Positions 34,296 to 42,479 of a stretch of DNA of 64,000 nucleotides are shown here, piece after piece (position 1 is the stretch's first letter; each line of letters opens with the position of its first letter). Below the pieces are notes generated by a model that saw only the letters and a list, made by a program, of their open reading frames with translations, had not been told where the DNA came from and made no database searches. The DNA is taken from positions 1,612,001 through 1,676,000 of the forward strand of contig NZ_CP022464.2 of NCBI RefSeq assembly GCF_002234575.2, in the 5' to 3' direction. Position numbers and translations under genes: made by a program. Source of the stretch: Enterocloster bolteae (GTDB lineage: Bacteria; Bacillota; Clostridia; Lachnospirales; Lachnospiraceae).

Positions 34296-34341
34296 AGTAT
34301 TGTATAATGTGTAATATGCAAAATGATAAAGGAGAGACATT

Positions 34342-34839
34342 ATGAACGATGATAACTATGTAGAGTGGCTTGTGAAGAGAAAAGATCCGGCATATGCCGT
34401 TCCTGTAAAAATACTCATGATTGTGGTCTGTATATTTTCCGTCCTTTCAGCGCTGCAGACTGTGTTTGGAGTAATTGTTATGACCATAGCAGGTGTGGCT
34501 ACCTATTTTGTGTTCCTGAACCTGAGTGTGGAGTTTGAATATCTGTTTGCAGAGGGCGGTCTGTCGGTGGACCGTATCCTGGGAAAGGCAAAGAGAAAGA
34601 AGATATTTGACTGTGAGAAGGATGACATCCAGATTGTGGCGCCGGCAGATTCCTTTGTGCTTAAGGATTATGAGAAGCAGGGCATGAAGATAAAGGATTT
34701 TTCGTCCGGCAGGAAGGATGCCAAGGTGTACGCCCTTATATACCAGAAGGGTCCGGACCATTTTAAGGTACTGATTGAACCAAATGAGAGAATGATAGGA
34801 GCCATGCGCAGAACCTTTCCGCGAAAGCTTGTGATGTAG
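34342..34839 (+). CDS. DUF6106-like membrane protein
   Basis: A 165-residue protein with two adjacent transmembrane helices (about residues 20-60, VPVKILMIVVCIFSVLSALQ and VFGVIVMTIAGVATYFVFL) and a cytoplasmic C-terminal domain (VEFEYLFAEGGLSVDRILGKAKRKKIFDCEKDDIQIVAPADSFVLKDYEKQGMKIKDFSSG). This arrangement is common in Lachnospiraceae and usually named DUF6106; function unknown. AAAGGAGAG precedes ATG 34342 and a TATAAT box lies at about 34301. A strong terminator follows. Confidence 0.75.
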   Translation: MNDDNYVEWLVKRKDPAYAVPVKILMIVVCIFSVLSALQTVFGVIVMTIAGVATYFVFLNLSVEFEYLFAEGGLSVDRILGKAKRKKIFDCEKDDIQIVAPADSFVLKDYEKQGMKIKDFSSGRKDAKVYALIYQKGPDHFKVLIEPNERMIGAMRRTFPRKLVM

Positions 34840-34871
34840 GGCAATGGGCATATAGGGCAGGTCGGTAGAGA

Positions 34872-34917
34872 ACAGGCCGCCGGGGACAGCGGAATAACAG
34901 CTGTCCCGGCGGCCTGT
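34872..34917 (+). terminator. Rho-independent terminator
   Basis: A 19-bp perfect stem (ACAGGCCGCCGGGGACAGC and its complement) with an 8-base loop, followed by CTTTTTATTTT. It ends the DUF6106-like gene and may also serve the convergent small gene at 34932. Confidence 0.9.
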
Positions 34918-34931
34918 CTTTTTATTTTGCT

Positions 34932-35177
34932 CTATTTCAGGTTTTCACCGCTTAACATGAATTCTATCAGCCGGTCCATGTCCTCTTTTTCATGAACCAC
35001 TAATTCCAATTCTCTAATATATCCGTTGGAACACATATTGGCAATGGAAAGATACTGGGATAGCTTTGACTTTAGGTTAATCCTGTCGCCCTCCGGGGAT
35101 ACCAGTTCGATTTTTCCTTTACACTGGTCCACTGCTTCAAAAAAAGCTTTTACATCTGAGATGTTTTCCAGTTTCAT
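34932..35177 (-). CDS. Small hypothetical protein
   Basis: An 81-residue protein, MKLENISDVKAFFEAVDQCKGKIELVSPEGDRINLKSKLSQYLSIANMCSNGYIRELELVVHEKEDMDRLIEFMLSGENLK. ATG 35177 is selected because GGAGGGG lies 7 bases before it. The alternating pattern suggests an alpha/beta fold similar to small HPr-like proteins found in Clostridia, but no active-site motif is present. Conserved-looking, function unknown. Confidence 0.65.
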   Translation of the reverse strand: MKLENISDVKAFFEAVDQCKGKIELVSPEGDRINLKSKLSQYLSIANMCSNGYIRELELVVHEKEDMDRLIEFMLSGENLK

Positions 35178-35376
35178 ACAAAACCCCTCCGCTTCTGTTG
35201 GTGTGCACTGCATTGTGTGAATTATGGTGGTATCAGGCACTCTAATCACTGTTATGGATACAATACAGCGCTGGTTTATAGATTATAACCAGTATATCAA
35301 TGGGGGATGAAGATAACAATCCGCAATTTGACTAAAGATGAACGAGATAAACAGGGAGAGAATGTATATTAGCAAC

Positions 35377-35409
35377 AAAAATAAATTAAAAATTAAAAAT
35401 TTAATATTG
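35377..35409. promoter_or_regulatory. AT-rich repeat upstream of gntR-type gene, candidate operator
   Basis: The stretch AAATTAAAAATTAAAAATTT occurs within 35382-35404, about 60 bp before the regulator start. Closely similar sequence lies at 36403-36455 and 42309-42420, each just before a transcription unit of the same cluster, which suggests binding by the encoded GntR protein. Confidence 0.5.
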
Positions 35410-35462
35410 CATTATTTCATTCTATCCTTTATAATGATAGTACGAGCAAAGGAGTTGTTGAG

Positions 35463-36110
35463 ATGAGGGTAAAAAAGAATTTAGATAAGATTATCTACGA
35501 TCAGATTATTGATAGTTTTATCCTCGGTGAATATAAGATGGATGACGCTATCTCACTTGACGTTTTATGCGAAAAGTATGAAGTCAGCAGAACACCGGTG
35601 GTTCAGGCGGTGAAGCTTTTAGTCAATGACGGAGTACTGGAAAAGCTCAGCAACGGGCGTGTGGTGGTTCCCACCTTTGACCAGAACCAGATTAAGAATA
35701 TCTGTGATGTAAGGCTTATGATTGAAAAGCATGCCATAGAGCATTATCTTTCAGCGGCAGCAGATGTGTCCTCATTGCTTGACCAGCTAGAGATATGTGC
35801 TAAAAAGTGTGAGGAGTATCTGGATAAGGGGGATTTCCTGGAGCTGTCCAAGACAGACCTGAGGTTTCACCGTGTGCTGGTATCCGGGGCCAGGAATGAA
35901 TATCTGTCAGAGCTGTATAAGAGGATACAGGGCCAGTTCCTGGTGGCCAATTACCTTGTGCTGCCATTGAGAAACAGGAATTTCCGTTCCACAGTGGATG
36001 ACCATTATAAACTGCTGGAGTACTTAAGGAATAAGGATATGGAGCAGTCTGAAAAGATGATTGCCGGCCATATAAACAACATATTCTACATCATCACCAA
36101 TCAGAAGTAA
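35463..36110 (+). CDS. GntR-family transcriptional regulator (FadR/FCD type)
   Basis: A 215-residue regulator. The N-terminal winged helix is at residues 10-75 (YDQIIDSFILGEYKMDDAISLDVLCEKYEVSRTPVVQAVKLLVNDGVLEKLSNGRVVVPTF), and the C-terminal FCD-type helical ligand domain is at about 80-210, with the metal-ligand candidates Asp (KTDLRFH), His (RFHRVLV) and His (MIAGHIN). FCD regulators sense organic or sugar acids. The position at the head of the GldA-Liv-aldolase-Etf-GlcD cluster and the shared AT-rich repeats make it the likely local regulator. Confidence 0.9.
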   Translation: MRVKKNLDKIIYDQIIDSFILGEYKMDDAISLDVLCEKYEVSRTPVVQAVKLLVNDGVLEKLSNGRVVVPTFDQNQIKNICDVRLMIEKHAIEHYLSAAADVSSLLDQLEICAKKCEEYLDKGDFLELSKTDLRFHRVLVSGARNEYLSELYKRIQGQFLVANYLVLPLRNRNFRSTVDDHYKLLEYLRNKDMEQSEKMIAGHINNIFYIITNQK

Positions 36111-36128
36111 CAGATGCGGAAGCAGTAA

Positions 36129-36293
36129 ATGCAGTCATCAAAGACGCAGCAGACCAAGAAGCAGCAGACCAAGACGCAGCAGACCAAGAAGCAGCAGACC
36201 AAGACGCGGCAGTCTAAGACGCAGCAGACCAAGACACGCAGCGCTCCAGGACGAAGCAGCTTAAAAAACAGTAATCTATATGCAGTAATCTAA
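36129..36293 (+). CDS. Possible Lys-Gln-Thr repeat peptide
   Basis: An ATG at 36129, 18 bp past the regulator stop, opens 54 codons: MQSSKTQQTKKQQTKTQQTK... with a pentapeptide repeat K(T/K)QQT and a tail TRSAPGRSSLKNSNLYAVI. The repeat equals six DNA units of 15 bp, so the frame persists automatically. The ribosome binding site is weak (GCGGAAG). It may be non-coding repeat DNA; see the repeat entry. Confidence 0.2.
   Translation: MQSSKTQQTKKQQTKTQQTKKQQTKTRQSKTQQTKTRSAPGRSSLKNSNLYAVI
36141..36230. repeat. Six 15-bp tandem repeats
   Basis: Units AAGACGCAGCAGACC and AAGAAGCAGCAGACC alternate; the fifth is diverged (AAGACGCGGCAGTCT). There are no spacers, so this is a minisatellite and not a CRISPR. 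Copy number may vary between strains. Confidence 0.9.
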
Positions 36294-36402
36294 TATATAA
36301 GAAGTTTGGCATTAAGCTAAGAATCAGGCAATCCATGTTTCCATGAATTCAGGTCAGGAGTTCATGGGTTGTCCGGCACTTAGTTTAGTAACGTGTACTC
36401 TC

Positions 36403-36455
36403 AAATAAAAAATTTTAATTTTTAATTTATTATTTTGCCATAACAAATTAAAAAT
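36403..36455. promoter_or_regulatory. AT-rich repeat upstream of gldA-like gene, candidate operator
   Basis: It contains AAATAAAAAATTTTAATTTT and, after TTTTGCCATAAC, AAATTAAAAATTG, both matching the repeats before the regulator (35377) and the aldolase gene (42309). It lies 23 bp upstream of the dehydrogenase start. The two copies are inverted relative to each other. Confidence 0.5.
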
Positions 36456-36477
36456 TGCGTTAAAGGAGAGGACAGAG

Positions 36478-37557
36478 ATGTTTGAAGGTAAACATATTCA
36501 GGTAGGGGCCGGACGTTATATCCAGTGCCATGGCGCACTGAAGCGTGCGGGAGAGGAGATGGTATTTTTCGGAAAGAAGGCTTACCTGCTGTACGGGGAC
36601 GATGTGGTGAAGGGAAAGTCCAGCCAGGTCCTGGAGGAAAGTCTCAGGAAATCCGGGATTACATTTCAGTCGGAGATATTTGAGGGACCTTCCACGGAAA
36701 AGAACTTTGGAGAGGTAGCTGCCAGGGTCAGGGAATCGGGAGCTGAAATCGTGGCAGGAATCGGGGGCGGCCGTATCATAGACATTGCCAAGGCAGCCGG
36801 GGATATGGCAGATGCCAGTATCTTTACCATACCCACATCCGCAGCCACATGCGCGGCCTACGCTGTTCTGTATGTGGTATACGGCGAGGACGGCAATGTA
36901 GACCACAGCGGTTTCCTGAATCATGAAATCAGCGGGGTCATTGTGGACATGGATTTGGTTGTCAATGATTGTCCAAGGCGCTATTTTGTGTCGGGCATCG
37001 TGGATGCCATGGCAAAAAAACCGGAATTTAGCTTTACCATGGCCCATCTGAAGGATGAAGGTATGATTGCCACCTCGGAGATAGCCACAAAGATTGCGGA
37101 TTTTACCTACAGTAAGTACATGAGGGACACCAGACAGGCCCTTAAGGATTTCGATGACGGGAAGGACAGCATGCTCATAGATGATATGGTGAACATGAAT
37201 ATCATGCTGACCGGCATGGTGTCAGACCTGTCCACAGGAGGCAAGCAGCTGGCCGTTGCCCATAATTTTTATGATGCAGTCTGCTGTATGTACAAGGACG
37301 TGAGAAGAAAATATCTTCACGGGGAAATTGTTGCCATGGCCCTGCCTCTTCAGCTGGCTGTCAACGGAAGTCCTGAGGCGGAAATAGAAGAACTGAAGGC
37401 TTTTCTCAGGGAGGTGGGCATACCTGTCAGCATAAGGGAGGCCGGGGTGCCCCAAGATGGGCTGGAGGAGCTGATTACGTATGTTCACCGGGTTACGATT
37501 CCGGATGACATGGAACTTCTGGAACAAATCCGGGATGGTTTTAAGTATATCATGTAA
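36478..37557 (+). CDS. Glycerol dehydrogenase-like iron-containing alcohol dehydrogenase (GldA family)
   Basis: A 359-residue NAD-dependent dehydrogenase of the GldA/DhaA type. AEIVAGIGGGRIIDIAKAAGDM is the nucleotide-binding GGG motif, FTIPTSAATCAAYAVLYVVY the coenzyme loop. Metal ligands are expected at Asp in SGIVDAMAK, His in AVAHNFYDAV and His in KYLHGEIVAMALPLQL. GAGAGG precedes ATG 36478. It is followed by the Liv transporter at 39 bp and probably oxidises or reduces a hydroxy compound in the same pathway; the substrate need not be glycerol. Confidence 0.85.
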   Translation: MFEGKHIQVGAGRYIQCHGALKRAGEEMVFFGKKAYLLYGDDVVKGKSSQVLEESLRKSGITFQSEIFEGPSTEKNFGEVAARVRESGAEIVAGIGGGRIIDIAKAAGDMADASIFTIPTSAATCAAYAVLYVVYGEDGNVDHSGFLNHEISGVIVDMDLVVNDCPRRYFVSGIVDAMAKKPEFSFTMAHLKDEGMIATSEIATKIADFTYSKYMRDTRQALKDFDDGKDSMLIDDMVNMNIMLTGMVSDLSTGGKQLAVAHNFYDAVCCMYKDVRRKYLHGEIVAMALPLQLAVNGSPEAEIEELKAFLREVGIPVSIREAGVPQDGLEELITYVHRVTIPDDMELLEQIRDGFKYIM

Positions 37558-37596
37558 CTAAAAACATAAAAATTCAAAAGTAAAGGAGAAGGTATT

Positions 37597-38802
37597 ATGT
37601 TGAAAAAATGGGCAGCAGTTACGTTGAGTGTAAGCCTGGCATTGTCACTGGCAGCATGCGGAGGACAGCAGGGGGCATCTTCCGGCAGCGCAGGTTCCCA
37701 GGCAGGGGATACCCAGGCATCCTCCGGCGGTGAGGTTTCCGCGGATGAGGGCGATGTCATCAAGATTGGCCTTATTTCTATGATGACAGGAGACAATCCG
37801 CTGAACGGGGAGCGTATGAACCAGGGGGTACAGATGGCTGTGGACGAGTACAACGCAGCAGGCGGTATCAACGGAAAGCAGATAGAACTGACTATTGTGG
37901 ACGACCAGACCCTCCAGGACATGGCTGTTACCTGTGCCAATAAGCTGATCGGCGAAGGCGTGGTGGGTATCGTGGGACCCCACAGAAGCACCAATGCCCT
38001 GGCAGTGGAGGCAGTGGTAAAGCAGGCGGGCGTAGCTGCCTTCACAGGCGGCACCACACCGCAGATCAGTACTCTGGACAATGATTATCTGTTCCGCTGC
38101 AGGGCTTCTGACAGTATTTTCGCAGAGGCGGCGGCAGCCTACGCAAAAGAGCTTGGCTGCAAGAAACTGGGACTGTTCTTTAACAATGACGATTTTGGAA
38201 CAGGAGCAGAGGGCGTTATCAAGCAATACTGTGCGGACAATGGCATGGAGTATGTGGAAGAAGGACATAACACGGGAGACAAGGACTTTACTCCTCAGGT
38301 TATGAAGATGAAGGACGCGGGCGTGGATACGGTCATCATATGGACCCACGACGCGGAGCTGGCAATCCATGCCCGCCAGATATACGAGCTGGGACTGGAT
38401 GTGCAGGTAGTGTCTTCTCCGGGCGTTACCATGCAGCAGGTAATTGATATGTGTAAGGCGGAATACATAGAAGGCTGGTATGGAGTGACGGATTATGTAT
38501 CCACCAGCGACGACCCCACCCTTGTTGCATTTAAAGAGAACTTTGAGAAAAAGTATGAGATCGAACCGGAATTATACGCAGCATCCTATTACGGCGGCGC
38601 AGTGGCCCTTTTAGAAGGAATCAAAGCAGCAGGAACCACGGACCGCAAGGCTGTTATGGAAGCTGTCAAGGGACTGAAAGACTTAAAGGTACCCGTAGGA
38701 GTCATTACCTGTGACGAGAATAATGATTTAGTCCACAATATCAATGTGGCCCGGATTGAAAACAAGATTCCAAAGTTTATTAAAGCTGTTTCTGTGGAAT
38801 AG
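37597..38802 (+). CDS. livK: Branched-chain amino acid-type ABC transporter substrate-binding lipoprotein (LivK)
   Basis: A 401-residue binding protein with signal MLKKWAAVTLSVSLALSLAAC (lipobox, Cys21) and a Gly/Ser/Gln linker. The Peripla_BP_6 fold begins IKIGLISMMTGDNPLNGERMNQGVQMAVDEYNAAGGINGKQIELTIVDDQ. Liv-type systems import branched-chain amino acids, amides, urea or aromatic acids. In this cluster the ligand is more likely a hydroxy or keto acid handled by the aldolase and GlcD enzyme; that is inference. AAAGGAGAAGG precedes the ATG. Confidence 0.9.
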   Translation: MLKKWAAVTLSVSLALSLAACGGQQGASSGSAGSQAGDTQASSGGEVSADEGDVIKIGLISMMTGDNPLNGERMNQGVQMAVDEYNAAGGINGKQIELTIVDDQTLQDMAVTCANKLIGEGVVGIVGPHRSTNALAVEAVVKQAGVAAFTGGTTPQISTLDNDYLFRCRASDSIFAEAAAAYAKELGCKKLGLFFNNDDFGTGAEGVIKQYCADNGMEYVEEGHNTGDKDFTPQVMKMKDAGVDTVIIWTHDAELAIHARQIYELGLDVQVVSSPGVTMQQVIDMCKAEYIEGWYGVTDYVSTSDDPTLVAFKENFEKKYEIEPELYAASYYGGAVALLEGIKAAGTTDRKAVMEAVKGLKDLKVPVGVITCDENNDLVHNINVARIENKIPKFIKAVSVE

Positions 38803-38879
38803 TTTCTGGCTTATGGAGGACAGGGGACGGACCCGGCCTGAATCTGAATCCGGCCCCTGTCATGACGAAAAGGAGGTAA

Positions 38880-39749
38880 ATGATGGGCACTATACTTCAG
38901 CTATTGATAAGCGGTATTGCCATGGGATTCATCTATGCCCTGGTTGCCATCGAGTATACCCTGATATGGAATTCCACAGGACTGCTTAACTTCAGCCATG
39001 ACAAAATCATCACCGTGGGGGCGTATATATTTGCAGCTACCTTCATCATTAAATTCAATATGAACAAGCCCTTAGCCATTGTGCTTACTTTCATGCTCAT
39101 GGGAATTCTGGGGTCTGTAATCGCTTCCGGAATCTTCAATCCGCTGCGGCATATGCGTTCCAATATCTTTGCTGTCATGGGAACCATGATGTTAGGCAGG
39201 ATTCTGGCAGAGGCCATCCGGCTTATATACGGACCGGTTCCCTTCACCATTGAGAACTGGCTCAGCGGTACCATTAAGATCGGTACACTCATGGTCACAA
39301 AGGCCAATGTCATCATATGTGTGGTGGCAATCCTGGTAGTGGCGGCCCTTCAGTTGTTTATGAATTTTACAAAAATAGGAAAGGCCATGCGCTGTGTGGC
39401 CCAGAATAAGAAGGCCGCGGCCCTTATGGGCATCAATGTGGCCCAGAACATCTGCGTGACAACGGCAGTCAGCTCCATTATATGCAGCGTCATCGGAATG
39501 CTGATCATACCGCTGTTCAATATTTCCACCACCATGGCAGCCAGCATAGGCCTCAAAGGTTTTTCAGCCGGAGTCATCGGAGGATTCGGATACCTGCCTG
39601 GAGCCATCCTGGGCGGTCTGTTCATCGGAGTGGTGGAAAACCTGGCGGTGGTGGTTCTTCCGGCTGTCTATAAAGATATTGTGTCATTTGTCCTGTTAAT
39701 CATATTCCTGCTGGTACATCCCAGCGGATTCTTAGGCAAGAAGGCGTGA
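38880..39749 (+). CDS. livH: Branched-chain amino acid-type ABC permease (LivH)
   Basis: A 289-residue permease with about eight transmembrane segments; LLISGIAMGFIYALVAIEYTLIWNSTGLLNFSHDKIITVGAYI is the LivH start signature and FSAGVIGGFGYLPGAILGGLFIGVVENL the conserved C-terminal loop. ATG 38880 follows AGGAGGTAA; a second ATG follows immediately. Works with LivM, LivG and LivF downstream. Confidence 0.93.
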   Translation: MMGTILQLLISGIAMGFIYALVAIEYTLIWNSTGLLNFSHDKIITVGAYIFAATFIIKFNMNKPLAIVLTFMLMGILGSVIASGIFNPLRHMRSNIFAVMGTMMLGRILAEAIRLIYGPVPFTIENWLSGTIKIGTLMVTKANVIICVVAILVVAALQLFMNFTKIGKAMRCVAQNKKAAALMGINVAQNICVTTAVSSIICSVIGMLIIPLFNISTTMAASIGLKGFSAGVIGGFGYLPGAILGGLFIGVVENLAVVVLPAVYKDIVSFVLLIIFLLVHPSGFLGKKA

Positions 39750-39764
39750 AAGGAGTAAGGGAAG

Positions 39765-40751
39765 ATGAAGAAAAAGCTGAAACTTAAATCACTGCATTTC
39801 GCCGTGGGAGCCCTTGTGATTGGCGCTTTTCTGCCGATATTCATTAAAAATGATTACTACATGATGGTCCTTAACCGCGTGCTCATCAATATTATCGTGG
39901 TATTAGGCCTGAATTTCATCACTGGTCTGACCGGCCAGATGAATCTGGGCACAGCGGGAATCTTTGCGCTGGGCGCTTATTCCTCTGCCCTGTTTACCAG
40001 ATACACGAATCTGACGCCCTGGCTGGGGCTGATTGCGGCAGTTATCATGGGAATCCTTATCGGCAGGGGACTGGGATATCCCAGCCTGAGAGTCAGGGGG
40101 GTATATCTGTCCCTGACCACCATTGGATTCGGGGAGGTGGTGCGCCTGCTGATTTCCAATACGCCGAAATTCACGGGAGGCACCCAGGGCATCCGCAATA
40201 TACGGCCCTATAACATCGGAAGCTACCAGATACAGAGCCAGAAGGAAATGTATTACCTGTTTCTGGTATTTACCGCCATTGCTTTTTTTATTGCCTGGCG
40301 CATTGCCTATTCCAAGTGGGGGAGGATTTTCAAATCCCTGCGGGATAACGTGGAGGCAGTGGAGATGAGCGGTGTGGACATCGCTTCCTGCAAGATCAAG
40401 GCATTTACCGTGGCATCTATATTCGGTACCGTGGCAGGAGCCATGTATGCCCACTATATGGGCTATATAAACCCATCCACCTTTAACCTGGATTTGTCCA
40501 CCAACTATGTGGTTATGCTGATGGTGGGAGGACTGGGGTCCGTGGTGGGAACTATATTTGGATCAGCCATTGTCACCATCCTTCCGGAAATGCTGCGTTT
40601 CCTGGGCAATTACTATCAAATCGTGTTCTGTTCTATCATCCTGCTGGGGGCCATATTCTTCCCGGACGGCTGGGTGAGTGCGGCAACAGGCCTGTTCATG
40701 AAGATGTATCAGAGAATCAGCGGAAAGAGCTATGCAGAAGGCGGTGAATAA
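39765..40751 (+). CDS. livM: Branched-chain amino acid-type ABC permease (LivM)
   Basis: A 328-residue permease. The conserved GLNFITGLTGQMNLGTAGIFALGAYSSALF and RVRGVYLSLTTIGFGEVVRLL motifs and the ATPase-contact region SLRDNVEAVEMSGVDIASCKIKAFTVASIFGTVAGAMYAHYMGYINP identify LivM. AAGGAG lies about 11 bases upstream. The last codons run up to the livG start. Confidence 0.93.
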   Translation: MKKKLKLKSLHFAVGALVIGAFLPIFIKNDYYMMVLNRVLINIIVVLGLNFITGLTGQMNLGTAGIFALGAYSSALFTRYTNLTPWLGLIAAVIMGILIGRGLGYPSLRVRGVYLSLTTIGFGEVVRLLISNTPKFTGGTQGIRNIRPYNIGSYQIQSQKEMYYLFLVFTAIAFFIAWRIAYSKWGRIFKSLRDNVEAVEMSGVDIASCKIKAFTVASIFGTVAGAMYAHYMGYINPSTFNLDLSTNYVVMLMVGGLGSVVGTIFGSAIVTILPEMLRFLGNYYQIVFCSIILLGAIFFPDGWVSAATGLFMKMYQRISGKSYAEGGE

Positions 40752-40755
40752 GAGA

Positions 40756-41538
40756 ATGGAAAGTCTGTTGAAAGTGACGGGAATCACAAAAAAATTCCAG
40801 GGCCTTGTGGCGGTTGACAATGTCAGCATCGACATGAAGGAGCACACCATACACGCCCTCATCGGACCAAACGGAGCAGGCAAGACCACCACCGTAAACC
40901 TGATTACAGGAGTGCTGCCTCTGACGTCAGGCAAGGTGGAATTTGGGGGAAAGGACATTACCGGCATGACCACCCATGATATTGCCAGGCAGGGAATCGG
41001 AAGGACCTTTCAGAACATAAAAGTATTTCCAACCATGACTCTGCTTGAGAATGTGATGGTGGGGGGTCACCAGCAGGCCCCCATGGGAATGATGCGGGGG
41101 ATTTTTGACATCAGAGGATCACGGGCAGAGGAAAAGAGGCTTAAGGAGAAGGCTGAAGAGGTCCTTAAACGCATCGGCATGTATGAGCTGCGGGGCTCTC
41201 TGATGAAGAACCTGCCCTATGGACGCCAGAAGATATCGGAGATTGGACGGGCCATGATGAATGATCCCAAACTGATTCTTCTGGATGAGCCTGCGGCCGG
41301 CCTTAACCCGTCGGAGCGGGCCGAGCTGGTGGATGTTATCTATAAGGCCTATGAGGACGGATACTCGTTTTTCATGATTGAGCACAACATGGATGTGGTC
41401 ATGAAAATCAGCGACTACATAACTGTGCTGAGTTTCGGGCGCATGATAGCAGAAGGCACGCCAAAGGAAGTACAGAGCAATGAAGAGGTTATCCGCGCAT
41501 ACCTGGGAAGCCGGTATGTGGAGCAGGATTCCAGATAA
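40756..41538 (+). CDS. livG: Branched-chain amino acid-type ABC ATPase (LivG)
   Basis: A 260-residue ATPase with Walker A GPNGAGKTT, LivG-type insertion (DIARQGIGRTFQNIKVFPTMTLLENVMVG), signature LPYGRQKISEIGRAMM, Walker B LILLDEPAAGLNPSE and FMIEHNMDVVM. ATG 40756 is preferred over 40732 because it starts the conserved sequence and has AAGGCGGTG upstream. It is four bases past livM. Confidence 0.93.
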   Translation: MESLLKVTGITKKFQGLVAVDNVSIDMKEHTIHALIGPNGAGKTTTVNLITGVLPLTSGKVEFGGKDITGMTTHDIARQGIGRTFQNIKVFPTMTLLENVMVGGHQQAPMGMMRGIFDIRGSRAEEKRLKEKAEEVLKRIGMYELRGSLMKNLPYGRQKISEIGRAMMNDPKLILLDEPAAGLNPSERAELVDVIYKAYEDGYSFFMIEHNMDVVMKISDYITVLSFGRMIAEGTPKEVQSNEEVIRAYLGSRYVEQDSR

Positions 41539-41552
41539 TCGGAGGGATTCTT

Positions 41553-42263
41553 ATGTTAAAAGTCAATGGGATTGACGCTTATTACGGCGATGTCTGTGCA
41601 TTGCATGATATTTCCCTTGAAATAGGCGATGACGAAATTATATCCATCATCGGTTCAAACGGCGCTGGAAAGACCACGCTTATGAACTGTATCGTGGGCT
41701 GGGTGAAGGTAAAAAAGGGCAATGTGGAGTTTAACGGACAGGATATAACCAATCTGCCCACACACAGCATAACCAGGACCGGAGTGGTGCAGATTCCGGA
41801 GGGAAGGGAAATATTCTCCAACATGACAGTCCTGGAGAACCTTGAGATGGGGAGCTACAGCATAAAGCGGTCCAAGAAGGAAATGAATGCCAAAATTGAG
41901 GAGATGTATGACTTGTTTCCGCGCCTGAAGGAGAGAATGGGCCAGAAGGCGGGATCCTTAAGCGGCGGTGAGCAGCAGATGTTAGCTATAGCCAGAGGGC
42001 TGATGGGAGATCCCAAGCTCCTGATGTGCGATGAACCATCCCTGGGCCTGGCTCCCGTGATTGTGGACGATATGTTTGATATATTTTTGAGAATCAACAA
42101 GGAAAAGCATCTGCCGATCCTGATTGTGGAGCAGAACGCCTTCATGGCCCTGGAAGTATCCAGCCGCTGTTACGTGCTGGAAAATGGGCGTATGGTAATT
42201 ACTGCCTCCAGTGAGGAGCTGGCTAAAAGTGATACCATCAAAAAATCCTATCTGGGCGGATAA
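41553..42263 (+). CDS. livF: Branched-chain amino acid-type ABC ATPase (LivF)
   Basis: A 236-residue ATPase: Walker A GSNGAGKTT, the LivF hallmark VQIPEGREIFSNMTVLENLEMG, signature LSGGEQQMLAIARGLM, Walker B LLMCDEPSLGLAP and LIVEQNAF. CGGAGG precedes ATG 41553. It is the last gene of the transporter; a 216-bp regulatory gap follows. Confidence 0.94.
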   Translation: MLKVNGIDAYYGDVCALHDISLEIGDDEIISIIGSNGAGKTTLMNCIVGWVKVKKGNVEFNGQDITNLPTHSITRTGVVQIPEGREIFSNMTVLENLEMGSYSIKRSKKEMNAKIEEMYDLFPRLKERMGQKAGSLSGGEQQMLAIARGLMGDPKLLMCDEPSLGLAPVIVDDMFDIFLRINKEKHLPILIVEQNAFMALEVSSRCYVLENGRMVITASSEELAKSDTIKKSYLGG

Positions 42264-42308
42264 AGGGCGTTTCTGCCTTTATCCTGCCGTTGTGGAAGGT
42301 GAACAAGA

Positions 42309-42420
42309 AAATAAAAAATATTTAATTTTTTTGTTGACATTACACGAAAGATGTGTTAGTTTTAAATCAGGCAAAATAATAATTTAAAATATTTAATTTT
42401 TTATTTTTAATTTAAAATTA
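42309..42420 (+). promoter_or_regulatory. Promoter with flanking AT-rich operator repeats upstream of aldolase gene
   Basis: TTGACA (42334-42339), a 17-bp spacer and TAGTTT (42357-42362) form a sigma-A-type promoter. AT-rich repeats related to those at 35377 and 36403 lie on both sides: AAAAAATATTTAATTTTT upstream and TTTTTTATTTTTAATTTAAA downstream. Repression by the GntR regulator by binding both is plausible. Confidence 0.55.
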
Positions 42421-42479
42421 CATATTCACACCAACAAAATTTTTATTCCAAGTGTAACTTGGGGGAAAGGGAGAAAGCT

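Noticed and set aside
36141..36230. Regular repeats suggesting a CRISPR array
   Set aside because: The units are only 15 bp, directly adjacent, and have no spacers. It is a tandem repeat.
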